A stretch of DNA of 64,000 nucleotides from Erodium maritimum (taxonomy: Eukaryota > Streptophyta > Magnoliopsida > Geraniales > Geraniaceae). The DNA is taken from positions 60,338,754-60,402,753 of the forward strand of contig OY997596.1 of NCBI GenBank assembly GCA_963921825.1, in the 5' to 3' direction. The position numbers and the translations under genes were made by a program. Positions 10,941 to 22,150 of this stretch are shown piece after piece (the stretch's first letter is position 1; each line of letters opens with the position of its first letter). Under the pieces are notes generated by a model. That model searched no databases. It was not told the DNA's origin and saw nothing but the letters and a program-made list of their open reading frames with translations.

Positions 10941-13900
10941 ATGTCTGTCTCCGAGCTGAAAGAGCGCCACATAGCGGCCACAGAGACCGTCAACACTCTC
11001 CGGGAGCGGTTGAAGCAGAAGCGAGCTCTGCTGCTTGATACGGACAGTGTGTATTTCTGCATTTTCGCCTCTTTTCTGTTTCGGTAATCGGAATTTTAGG
11101 CTCGGTGTTCTCAGATCTGTTTGGTTCTGTGCTGAATTTGCTTTTGCAGTCGCTGGATATGCGCGGGCGCAGGGGCGAACTCCGGTCACTTTCGGGCCTA
11201 CCGATCTTGTGTGCTGCCGGACTCTGCAAGGTCACACGGGGAAGGTAGAGGTTCCGATTACGTTGTCTTGTGTCAATTTGATCTTGAGATGAAGCATCAT
11301 TGCATGTTCATTTACTGTTGATTTTTTTTTTTGAAATTGTTGTTGAAATGCTATAGTGATTGTCTGTTTGGCTGTGCTCCAGATTTAAGTAGTGGAATTA
11401 GTTGAAGAAAATTTGAAATTATGTTGAATTTTGAGCTGATCAGTGAAAGGCGCATTGTTAGGTGATGATTAAAGTTGTTGTTAGGGTTGTTTTTAAGTTA
11501 AGGAGAGACTGAATTTATGTATCTTGGGTTTTTTTTTCTTGAGATCTTGACCACTCGAAAGGGGTGGCCAAAATGGGAAGAGGCTCTCAGTTATAATAAC
11601 GATCGGCTAAATTATCTCATTAAGGAGATATGAAGTTTGACTCCCAAGTTAGGAGTTTCATTTTTAAAGTTAGTTGACTCTTGGTCAGATTTTAGATAGT
11701 CACATGGTCAAAAGGAACAGAAGTAACGTAACTACTAGCTGGTCATAAAACAATATGTACTATCTTTCTTATGCATTTTCTTTCTTAAGAAGTTTTTTTT
11801 TGAAAGGCTTCTTAGGAAGTTAATTATGCATGAAGTACCTATATTATAGTTCTCATTTGTTGATTAAAACTTACTGGGTTAACACAACACTACAATGTTG
11901 GAACATATGAGGAATACAAATATATGATTAATCGATTATTGTATATATAAGTATGCCTTATCACATTCACCTCTATATACATTCATAATTAGACATTATT
12001 CTTATTAGGTACCTTAAAACTTGCCTTGTTTCCCCCCATCTTTGGAAGTATTCATTGCAACCACTGGAATAACTGCGAGGAGTGGGCCTTATTAGAAAAA
12101 GATTTTTTTTTGGTCTTTTTAGCTGTATTCCTAGTCACCAACCTAAAAAGTTATATGGTAATTATTATGTTCACACCGGGTAGTTTTTTAAGTGGAGATA
12201 TTACACTGTTTTGATGATGGAATCTACAGGACTTGGGCCTAAATAACTAAATAGTATGGGGGTTTCTAATTACCGAGCTGTGTGCCAAATCTAGATTTTG
12301 CATTTAAGTAGAAGTTTCAGCTAAATTTTTGTGTATTCAGGTTTATTCTCTGGATTGGACTGCTGAAAAGAATCGAATTGTGAGTGCATCACAAGATGGA
12401 CGGTTAATTGTGTGGAATGCTCTAACAAGCCAAAAAACGCACGCCATAAAACTGCCTTGTGCTTGGGTCATGACCTGTGCTTTCTCTCCAACTGGTCAGT
12501 CTGTTGCCTGTGGTGGTCTTGATAGTGCTTGCTCTATCTTCAACCTAAATACTGTCTCTGATAAGGATGGGAACACACCGGTATCGAGAATGCTTAATGG
12601 GCACAAGGGATACGTTTCTTGCTGTCAGTATGTCCCAGATGAAGACACTCACCTAATTACCGGTTCTGGTGATCAGACATGTGTACTATGGGATATTACT
12701 ACAGGTCTCAGAACTTCCGTTTTTGGAGGAGAATTTCAGTCTGGACACACAGCTGATGTTCTGAGGTAAGCCGAGGAATTAAGCTACGATCATGTGCTGT
12801 CTTTATTGTGGAGTTTTGTTTTGACGTTTTCATTAACTTTAATGATCAGAATATTTTTCATTGAATGCCTTTTCACTTGAATAGAGCTACTAAATTAGCC
12901 ATTCGGTTTATAATGAGATTGAGATGTATTTGCTGAGTACAGAAAGACAGAAAACCCATATAGCTATATTCCAAATCTTTCCAGTTTCAAAAATTGAAAT
13001 GGGCGTGTCTGAGATTAAAATTATAAAGTTCACAGCTCTTTTTTTTCTTCATATTTCTGAATAGTACAGTGATAATTTCCTGAGGTCTTATGATGTGAAG
13101 ATATCAAGTTCACTTCATTTTGTCTTTGTTGTCCTCCTATCAACACTCCTTACTTGTGATGCTGACTTGTTAAACAAAGATAACAGATGATGTTAGATTT
13201 GACATTACTGAAAGGGGGAAAATGAAGTTGATTGGTAGTGTAATGGAGGAGAAGCTTCTCCCCCATATATGTTATTATTTGTACTCTTCAACTTCTTACC
13301 ATTTTGCCTTCTACTTTTGTTCTTTTCCAGTGTCTCAATCAATGGATCAAACTCAAGAATGTTCATATCTGGTTCATGCGATTCAACTGCCCGGTTGTGG
13401 GACACTCGTGTCGCAAGTCGAGCAGTGCGTACTTTCCATGGTCATGAAGGAGATGTTAATACTGTGAGGTTCTTTCCGGATGGAAATAGATTTGGAACTG
13501 GTTCAGATGATGGCACTTGCAGACTATTTGACATCAGGACCGGACATCAACTACAAGTATACTATAAACCTCATGGTGATAATGAAGTTCCACATGTGAC
13601 GTCTATTGCATTTTCCATCTCGGGAAGACTTCTCTTTGCTGGCTATTCAAATGGAAGCTGCTATGTATGGGATACTTTACTGGCTCAGGTAATATATGCT
13701 CCTGCATCACTTGCTAAAGGTAGCATGTCCATAGAGCCACGTAAAGTTTGTTCTCAGTTTTATTTATGGTGGGTAATTGAATAATTACTTTCTTTGCAAA
13801 ATGAGTAATTTAATTTAATCCTTTGCTGTTTTTTACGCCTTCAGTTCTACATCACGAGAGTAGAAATTTATTAGTCAATTTACAGTAATTCCTTTTTTGA

Positions 13901-15956
13901 TAATAGATGTAAGGTTAAGATAATAATATTTTAAAACTATCTCTTTATGCATGCATATCTATCATATTCTGAATTGCTAAATTAACTCAACATATCTACT
14001 GTCCTTTTATGTAGTCGATAAAAAAATGTATAAATAAATGCACTATAATGTCAAATCCCCCACATTGATCGAAATGTACCTAGGAGTATCCTTAAATGCG
14101 ATGTAAGCAAAAACTGCCTTTTCTGATCATGTGTGGTAAAGGAGTTAATTAATGTGCTTTTGTGCATGATCCGCTTGCTTTTTTTTTTGAAATTCCACAT
14201 GATAATATGAACCCTATATACTCCCTTTATTAGATGGGGGTTTTCTGATCATCAATGTGTACCAATATATGGGTTCTCATGCTTACGTAGAAGCAATGAG
14301 CGTCGAACTTTTGATTTTTAGACTTTTAGGATTGATGTATCATGGGCTCAAGACACCCTTTAATCTGGAAAGGAGATCCAACATTGCCCAAGACCTCCCG
14401 CCTTGGGAAAGAGGCCCAACAGAAGTTGGGAGAGATGAGAGGGACCCAAGAAGAGTTGGAGAAATAGATGGTAAAGGTGGATACCGCTTGAACCCTGGTA
14501 TCATGGACCCAAGTTCTAGTGATTGATCAGTTGGACAAGCAAGCTTTGGTCCTTTGTTTGATGGGGTTATACGATAGTGAACGGATTAATTGGAATTTTT
14601 TTGTCTGTTTCATATTTTTACCATGTTGGCAGGTGGTTTTGAACTTGGGATCTCTGCAAAACTCACATGAGGGTCGGATCAGCTGTTTGGGCTTGTCAGC
14701 TGATGGAAGCGCCTTATGCACAGGAAGTTGGGATACAAACCTGAAGGTTAGTTTTCTTTGGATGTTCCTTCCAATTGAAGTATCGTACCACAACGCCAAT
14801 TACCAAGAATCTCCCCATAATTGTATGAACAGAACTTATCTCTGTGTGTCCATACTGCATAATATCCCTATGGTGAGCTATCAACTACAAACCATACATT
14901 CTAATACAAAATACATGGGTCATTTGATCTACTTGATCTAATGGCCCAGATGAGTTTGTAGTTTGTATTAGGAGAGTGTTTTTTAAAGCTTTTTTATAAA
15001 GTTGTCATTACATACTCTATATGATGAATAGTACTAAGTTCAAGGGATTTTCACTGATGTTATAATGCGCAATTTGCATTTGTTGGACGATTAATCGGAG
15101 GCACACGCTGCATTGTTGTTTTTAATCTTCATTGTTATGGATGGTTACGGTGTAGTGGTTTGGATACATGTTCTTGTACTTCTTAGGGTTAATTGCAAAA
15201 AAGCATCCCCCGCGGTATTCATTTTTTGCCACATGTAGCCCTCTTCTTTGATAATAGCAAAGATGTTTCTTGAACTCTTTTTTTGTGGCACTTGGTATAA
15301 ATTTGTTTCAAAATGATGATTTCACCCTTGGAAATTTGAATATTAAAAATGATAATTAAAGAACAAAAAGTCAAGTTTTCATATTCCTTAAATTTCTTAC
15401 CCTTTGAACGGTACAAAGAGGAAGGAAATAGAGGGATATGCAAATTTAGATTTTTTAGTTCTTACTTTTGTTATTTTTAGGGTTAATTACATCTAGCTAC
15501 ACCTAATTGTACCCGTTTTTCAACTGGCTAAACCTAACTATAAATTTGTTTGGGTAGTACCCTAACTTTCCAAAAGTTGTCTTGTGCAGTACTCGATTTT
15601 CACATCACTACCCTGCCTTTTTGTAGTAAAGTGAAATTTTTGGAGAGTTAGGGTATCTCGCTGATGAAATTAATAGTTTGGTGTAGCTAGGTGAAAATCA
15701 GGGGTAGTTAGGTGTAGCTAATTTTCCCTATTTTTCAAAATCTAAATTTTAAGAGTAAAATCATCATTTTTGTACAAATTACAGAAGACTAGTTGAGGGT
15801 TCTTTTATGCAATTATCAAAGAACAAGTTGCAAAAAATGAACACCCCCGGGTACTGTTTTTTGCAATTATCCCTACTTATGGTCTTCGTCCTCTAATCCC
15901 GCGTCTCTCTCTCGTTGCAGATTTGGGCGTTCGGGGGGCATAGAAGGGTACTTTGA
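10941..15956 (+). CDS. AGB1: Heterotrimeric G-protein beta subunit (AGB1 type)
   Basis: Six exons join in frame to 377 aa, the length of Arabidopsis AGB1: 10941-11046, 11150-11244, 12341-12765, 13331-13688, 14633-14746 and 15921-15956. [20 protein letters not shown] and the following residues form the N-terminal coiled coil that pairs with the gamma subunit. Seven WD40 repeats follow, with clear GH...WD or WN signatures ([72 protein letters not shown] and [12 protein letters not shown]). The protein ends GGHRRVL. In the family it forms the membrane-attached beta-gamma dimer that signals in hormone, defence and stomatal responses. The last exon encodes only eleven residues; its intron carries nested MITEs ending 47 bp before the acceptor. 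An AATAAA lies at 16241-16246. Confidence 0.96.
15185..15873. mobile_element. MITE family F, copy in G-beta intron 5, split by a second MITE
   Basis: The outer ends read AGGGTTAATTGCAAAAAA and TTTTTTGCAATTATCCCT, inverted to each other. Inner arms carry the family words AAATTTGTTTCAAAATGATG and the inverted CATCATTTTTGTACAAATT. The element is interrupted by a 249-bp insertion at 15480-15728. Removing that insertion restores a plain fold-back structure. The flanking duplication is imperfect. It ends 47 bp before the 3' splice acceptor of the last G-beta exon. Confidence 0.75.
15480..15728. mobile_element. MITE family N nested inside the family F element
   Basis: Ends are GGGTTAATTACATCTAGCTA and its inverted match TAGCTAATTTTCCC. 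TATTTTT borders both sides, a 7-8 bp duplication of the host element. Inside, the arms repeat AGCTACACCTA/TAGGTGTAGCT and GGGTAGTACCCTAAC/GTTAGGGTATC. No coding capacity. Its insertion must postdate the family F element around it. Confidence 0.75.
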
Positions 15957-16442
15957 TTCCTTAACAAGCTCAAATTTTCCGTCTCCTCTCATCTCATGCC
16001 AGTCGGGTGCTTCGGTAACATAACGATGTGGTTAGGACGACCATAGCCCACTAGCGGATTTAGATGCTCCCCATGTAATCATTGTCTCGGAGGAACTGAC
16101 ATTTGAGTTAAGAAGAGTTCCGTAGAACTTTTTTTTTTCAAGTGTGGAGATTATTTAAGTGCATGTTTGGATTTTAGTTTCTGCTTCACCCGACTGATTG
16201 TCCATTTGTACCCAGAATTATGTTGTATCTTCCCCCGCTTAATAAACAATAACAGCGTGTCTTGCCAAGGGATGGACAGGTACGCACCCCGGAAAATATA
16301 AAAAAGTACTACGAGTTTATTTATTGGTCATGAACAATAAATCGCCCTGAAGTATTGGTCATTGTTGGAGGTATGATCAATTCATAAGACTTGTAAGAGA
16401 TCCATGAGCACATAAAAGTATGTAAATGATCGGTGGTCAATT

Positions 16443-16650
16443 TGTAAGATATGTTTGATAGGTGATCGATAAAGACAAGTAAATGACTTGTGATCAGAAT
16501 GTAAGATTGTTTGTTTAGCACTTTTTAAATTTTAAGTAGTTTAATATGTAAGATATGTTTGATAGGTGATCGATAAAGACAAGTAAATGACTTGTGATCA
16601 GACTGTGAGATTGTTTGTTTAGCACTTTTTAAATTTTAAGTAGTTTAATA
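16443..16650. repeat. 104-bp tandem duplication
   Basis: Two head-to-tail copies (16443-16546 and 16547-16650) differ at only a few positions and both end in TTTAAGTAGTTTAATAT. The first is the tail of a longer unit from about 16320 that starts with TATTGGTCATGAAC. A diverged relative with the same words (ATAAGACATGTAAATGAT, AGGTTCTTCATTTAACA) is in PERK intron 5 at 27835-28090. It lies between the G-beta and HY2 genes; no gene is seen in 16250-17100. Confidence 0.85.
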
Positions 16651-17353
16651 TTCGCGATCTATATATAAGGGCATTACATTAACATATTTTTAATGTGTAG
16701 CCATCCTTTTTTATAATTGCAAAAGAGTCCTTTAACTTGTTTTTGTTGTATTTTATATAGATGTTTCAAAATGACGTTTTTTAAATAATTAAAAATAATT
16801 ATTAATCTCAGGGATATGAGAAATTAATTTATTTTGTGAAACCCTGTTGTGTTTTGCCGATGATGACACACAGGTTGATTTGGGTAGTGTGATTCTACCC
16901 ACAATCGTCTGATGAAATCACGTTAAGATGGCCAGAGATTCAACGTTTTCTTGGCGTTTTGGGTTTTTATCGCTGCTGATCGACGTTTAATACTGCACAT
17001 GCCCGACTTCAAATCTACCCTCGACCCTGACCGACCGAAGCCCCCGCCACCTGCTGCCTCTGCCTCTGCCGTCTTCATTTGTTTAGTTATTGGTACTCAA
17101 ATGTGAATAGGGTATTTCAAATATCTGATAAATTACAAAGAATCATATTTGCAATGATTTTCGCATGTCGTATTGCAAAACCCACCAACAAAACCGACCT
17201 GTCGTTTGGAGTTGGGATAAAATTATCCTCACCCTTTCGGTAACCGACTTGTTGCAGAAGAGGACAGAGCATCCAGAAATGGCGATGAGCTGACGTGTCT
17301 CTCCCTGTCCGAAAGAGGAAGGCTTCACCTCAGTCCTCGGATCTAAGGTGAAG

Positions 17354-20300
17354 ATGGAGCGCTCTTGTTTCTGTTCTTCAATGGGTTTCTTCTCAACACT
17401 CGGAAAGTCTCCATTTTTATCATCTTCTTCAAGCTTTGGTAATGGTAATAGTAATGGTAATGCTAGTGTTAGTGTGAGTGTTAATGGCAGAAACAGTGGC
17501 AAAAGGGTGAAGAAGTCTTTGGTGCTCTGTGTATCTGATTTCTCTTACCAGAAGTTCCTCCAATTTGCTGTGGATGAAACCAAACGCCATACCCATTTGC
17601 TCCCTTCCCCTTTACAGGTACTTAAAATCTCAATCTTCACATCTGGGTTCTTTCTGGATCTGTTTAGTTTGAGCTTGATAGATTCAAAATGGTTTTTTTT
17701 TGCTTTTTTGTCTATTGGGTTTGTCTTTGCTACTGTCACTTTGAAGCTCATGCTTGAATGAATCAGCACAGAATTGTTGGTTCTTTCTGAATTTTGTTTA
17801 GTTTCAGCTTAATGGGTTCAAAATGTGTTCACTTTAGTTTGAGCTTGATGGATTAAAAATGGGTTCTTTTTGCTTTTTTTTTGTTTATTGGGTTTGTCTT
17901 TTGCTACTGTCACTTTGAAGCTCATGCTTGAATGAATCAGAAGAGAAATGTTGGTTCTTTCTGAATTTTGTTTAATTTGAGCTTGATGGATTCAAAATGT
18001 GTTCACATTTTTTTTTGTTTATTGGGTTCTCTTTTTCTATTGTCTTGTTGTTTGAATAAATCGGTTCAGCTATTTTGGTTCTGTCTGAATTTGCTTAACT
18101 TCAGCTTAGAGCCTGATGGGATTAGGCTCTAAGCTTGTTACTTATAAACTGACAAAAAATAGGGTTACTTGAAACAGTTTTACAGTGGTATTGATTGTAA
18201 AAAAGGGCACATGAGAACTTCTTAGTGGTCGATGAAAGTAGCGATGAAAGTAGCTGTAGTTATTGGGCTTTCGCCCAAGGTTGAGCGTAATGCCTTTTCC
18301 CCATTCATCCGTTGAATTCGCCCCTGTTGAAGATGCTCTTAATAGACCCAAAATAGTATTAGCTCAGGCGGGGCTAATATAGCCCAAATGAATTGCAAAA
18401 AAGGACACATGATAATTTTCTAGTGGCCGGGTGATAGTAGCCATTGCGCTATCATCAAGGCTAGGTGAAATGCCCGGGCAATGAAACCTTCGTCCAGCAA
18501 TTCGCTTGCTCGTCTGACAATTTGTCTAGGAGAATTGCCACTTCTCCCCGATTCGTCCGCTGAATTGGACTCCATTAAAGATGCTCTTAATAGACCGAAA
18601 ATAGTATTAGCTCATGGTAGGCTAATAGCCCAGACTAAAATTGGATTCTAGATTGTGGATATAGTTGGGACATTTTACATACATGTACTAGAATATGTAC
18701 CTTAATCTTCTCATGTTCATATGAATCTGGTGTTGTGCCTAGGAGGCATGGGAAACAAAGAATTTAGATTTGATTTTCAGTATTCATGAAGCTGGTGATT
18801 TTGATTTGGTAAAAATGTGATTTCATCATTGGTTTATTAACTTGAAAATATGGATTTAGACTTTAGCCCTTTTTATTATTTGCTTTTTCGTTCTAGACGT
18901 TATGGTCTTACTGCTTGTGTTGATTTATTTTTATTTAGGAAATTTTGTATGGTACTCTATATTCTGTAGTCAGATGATTATTGTGATGATAATGAAGTTC
19001 TCATGTAATCAGGAAGATTATAATTCTATGATAGCCATGGATGGAAAAACTGAGCTCCAAATGTCATCATTCCAAGCTTCCAAGATCAGACTCCTTCGAA
19101 GTTTGAGCATTGAAAATGAAACAATGCAGGTACAACTCTCAAACAATTGTTCATACTTAAAACCAAGGTTGTGAAATGCTAGGCGCTGGTCGGATGGACA
19201 GTCCTTCGGGGATTAATCGGATTTATACTCTCAAATGGCATAAGGGGCCGTTTGGGCAGACTTTTAGAACACTGCTTAAAACGCATTACCTATTAAATAA
19301 TCCAAAGTCATCATCTTTTTCAAAGGCCATTTCAATTTCTAACTTCATGTACTAAATAATTATACTGTTTACTTGCAAATAATTACTTATAATAGCTCGA
19401 TTACAGGTTTTGGATTTTACCGTCTTTCCTGAACCGGAGTTTGACATACCCATATTTTGTGCCAACTTCTTCACTGCAGCTAATACCAACATAGTGGTTT
19501 TGTAAGCTTTAATCCCCTTTTCAATTCATTTTGGATGCATGCTCGAATTATTAATTTATGTTCATCGAATTTTTGTAGGGACCTTAACCCTTTGCATAAT
19601 GTGATTAATTATCGAGATTACAAGGAAAAGTATTATGGAAGCTTAATGCCTCTGGGTCTCAAATACGCCGAGGTTTGTGCAATCCCTATTGTTATTGCGA
19701 AACTCACATTTCTTTCCTAAAATTATGGTCACTGAAGTACTTAACACAGATTTTGTGCAGCTTTTACCTTGGGGAGGAAAGCTCACCAGCGAATCTTTAG
19801 ATTTTTTCTCACCAATTGTGTTGTGGACAAAGTTTACTTCGAGCCAAGATAATCACGATACTTTGTATTCTGCGTTCATCGATTACTACAAGGTATAATA
19901 AATGATATGTTTAGCGGAAAATCATGTTGTTTGTTGGTATTGATGAACAAGAACTAACAATCATCCGATAATTTATGTGTCAATTGTTTGTATTGCTGAC
20001 CTCATTGCTGTTTCAGGCGTGGCTCGAGTTGATGGGCAATGCTGCTGAGGAGGCGGATCCATCTCGGATTATATGCAATCGAGAAGCACAACATCGATAT
20101 TTATCGTGGAGAGCAGAAAAGGTAACCGTTATCTGATTATATTCAATTGCACATAACCACCTTTTTGCACTGTCCACAGACACGACCGCATAGTAAATTT
20201 TCCTTAGACACATGACTACCCTTATGAATTTTCCACGTGTCATCATTGCACAAAATAGACAGAAACCTATGCTTTTTTTTTGCTTTTTTTTTCATAACAT

Positions 20301-20935
20301 GAGTTGCGTGTGAGTGTAAATTTTCAAATATCCCAAAATTACTCACTCTCACAATTTACCCTTATGATATTAATGTGATTCCGTTCTCGAAATTCTCCAT
20401 GGAATCATATTGAAATAAGAGGAATAACGGATGAGAATAAGCAATATTGGGATATAATAATCAGCAGTCTGTACCATGGGTCATGTGTTTGTGGGCAATT
20501 CATAGAGGTAGTTATGTGCCATTAACCATATACATAATTAGAAACCAATATGGCTGCATTATGATCACCATGGTGCACGATGTGTATACTGACTTACAAA
20601 AGTTCTGAAAATTAGGACCCTGGTCATCAAGTTCTAAAAAGATTGGTTGGTGAGACAATTGCTAAGGTATGTGCAGATTTTTCTTGTGTTGCTATCTGCC
20701 ATATGAATTGGTATAGTAATTCTTTATATTTCGTTCCAATTTGCAGGAAATACTGAGGAATTTCCTCTTCAAAGGAATCGATGAACTGGGTAGCAAAAGC
20801 TTCCTAGAGTATTTCCCTGAGTACCGATGTGAGGATGGAACTGTAAATCAAAAACGGAGTATCACTGGGAAGTCTTTTGAAAATCGACCTTGGAATGACA
20901 GAGGCGAATTTATCGGTAGTGTTAATGGCAAATAG
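17354..20935 (+). CDS. HY2: Phytochromobilin:ferredoxin oxidoreductase (phytochromobilin synthase)
   Basis: Eight exons join in frame to 348 aa: 17354-17617, 19013-19129, 19407-19501, 19579-19672, 19761-19892, 20017-20121, 20616-20666 and 20747-20935. The N-terminus is rich in Ser and Asn and poor in acidic residues, as expected for a plastid transit peptide (about the first 45 residues). The ferredoxin-dependent bilin reductase domain follows: FAVDETKRHTHLLPSPLQ, FQASKIRLLRSLSIENETMQ, VFPEPEFDIPIFCANFF, LLPWGGKLTSESLDFFSP and PEYRCEDGTVNQKRS. The family enzyme reduces biliverdin IX-alpha to phytochromobilin in plastids, the chromophore of phytochromes. I chose the ATG at 17354; an in-frame GTG two codons upstream is not a plant start. 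Introns 1 and 6 carry repeats. The gene appears intact. Confidence 0.96.
17661..18010. repeat. Tandem ~170-bp repeats in HY2 intron 1
   Basis: TTTAGTTTGAGCTTGATGGATT-type text recurs at about 17663, 17833 and 17972, with GTCACTTTGAAGCTCATGCTTGAATG following the first two. The unit resembles the intron donor-proximal sequence, so it probably arose by local slippage or unequal exchange. No ORF of its own. Confidence 0.8.
18170..18620. repeat. Two related ~200-bp units in HY2 intron 1 ending GATGCTCTTAATAGACC
   Basis: Each half contains a GGGCACATGAGAA or GGACACATGATAA start, a TTC-CCC-ATTC-TCCG-TGAATT middle and an AAAGATGCTCTTAATAGACC end, followed by AAAATAGTATTAGCTCA. The pattern of GATGCTCTTA at the end matches common plant MITE termini (GAGCAT class). 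They may be two adjacent insertions or one tandem copy. Confidence 0.6.
20139..20523. mobile_element. Fold-back MITE, family G, copy 1 (HY2 intron 6)
   Basis: The left arm ATTGCACATAACCACC is the inverted match of GGTAGTTATGTGCCATTAACC at the right end. The interior carries CCACGTGTCATC and a palindromic middle around ATTCCGTTCTCGAAATTCTCC. Copy 2 in SWI3D intron 6 (37249-37649) shares the same arms and middle. The element fills most of the intron between exons 6 and 7. I did not find an exact target-site duplication. Confidence 0.65.
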
Positions 20936-20999
20936 GTAGTATATATTGTTATAGCTTTCAACAACGATTAATGAACTTAGTTTCTGTATCAGATCAGAA

Positions 21000-22090
21000 G
21001 TTAATAATTTATTAATGAATCTGAAATTCCATTCAAATCGATGTTGAAATAAATAGCAAGTATGAGCATAAAAAAGTAGAAATTATATATATTATATGAG
21101 GAAATAATTGTAAAAAGTATCTCGAGGTATTCACTTTATGCCTTGAACGTTTCTTTTTTGTTATATTTTGTATAAATGTGTTTTAAATTGATGATTTTAC
21201 CACTTTAGAGTGCAGATTTTCTGTTCAGAAAAAGTGTATGATAGGTTTGGAGAATTTGTTCCTAAGGGTTGATAATATTAGGACCTATCGAATAGGTTGA
21301 AGTTCAAGTTTAAAGATAGATTAGCTCATCGGAAAAAAGAACTTGGAAGCAATAAAAATTGTCAATCTTCACAACTCCATAAGCCATAGATGTCCAAATT
21401 GTCAATCTTAATATCATTTAGGGAGTCCAAATTGTCAATCTTAATATTTCAACGGCATCTGGATTCGGGACTCTCAACCCCGACCAAGCTTTTGCAACAG
21501 GGAAGTCTCGGGGAATCTGCACTAAAGGCTAATTCGCGAGTAGGTTTCACTGTTTTAGATCGAATAATAGTTTGGCTCAATAAGTTTAGGATTTTGGTTT
21601 ATTATTTTCTTGTAAGGTTGAATCGAGGAATTCTTGAGTTTGGATCTGCGAATCAAAGCAGACTATTGTATGGAACCATGTGCGCCCGACGGGCTACGGC
21701 CGGTTGGGACAAAAAGCTGGTATCCGGGACTGTTAGGTTTCCCCTTGAATCGTAATACAACTACCTCTTTTTCGTTTCAAAAAAATAAAATATTTGATTT
21801 AAAATCGATATTCATAGTATTTTCAAAATTAACCTTGCTATCTAAAGTTAAAATATGTGTACCAAATATATATATGTAAATGTACTTATATCCTAACATA
21901 AGAAAAATCCCAACAAAAACCCCATTGAAATGGGTAAAAAAAATGTCCACCTTTCAAGGGATGCCAATGGAGACACAAAACAGGTTCCTCAATTTTCTCT
22001 TCAATGGCATTAATAGGCAACAACATCTCAAATTATGTTTTTGTTAATCTTATTTTCGTTCTCCTTTGTCAGGAGGTGCGGTGGGGATTT
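21000..22090. other. Intergenic, HY2 to PERK
   Basis: AT-rich flank with a family F fragment at about 21110-21220 (GATATTCAC/TTGATGATTTTACC-type text). The short plus-strand ORFs at 21390-21879 overlap each other in different frames, lack recognisable domains and are not taken as genes. The PERK 5' leader should lie near 22060-22150. Confidence 0.5.
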
Positions 22091-22150
22091 CTCACCGGAG
22101 CTTCCTGAGGGTATTATTCCGATCAGAAACCGTCGTTTTCTGATCAAATA

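Noticed and set aside
14257..14526. 89-residue ORF in the G-beta intron 4
   Set aside because: Inside an intron; low complexity; ends with a TGGTATCATGGACC-like word suggestive of repeat DNA.
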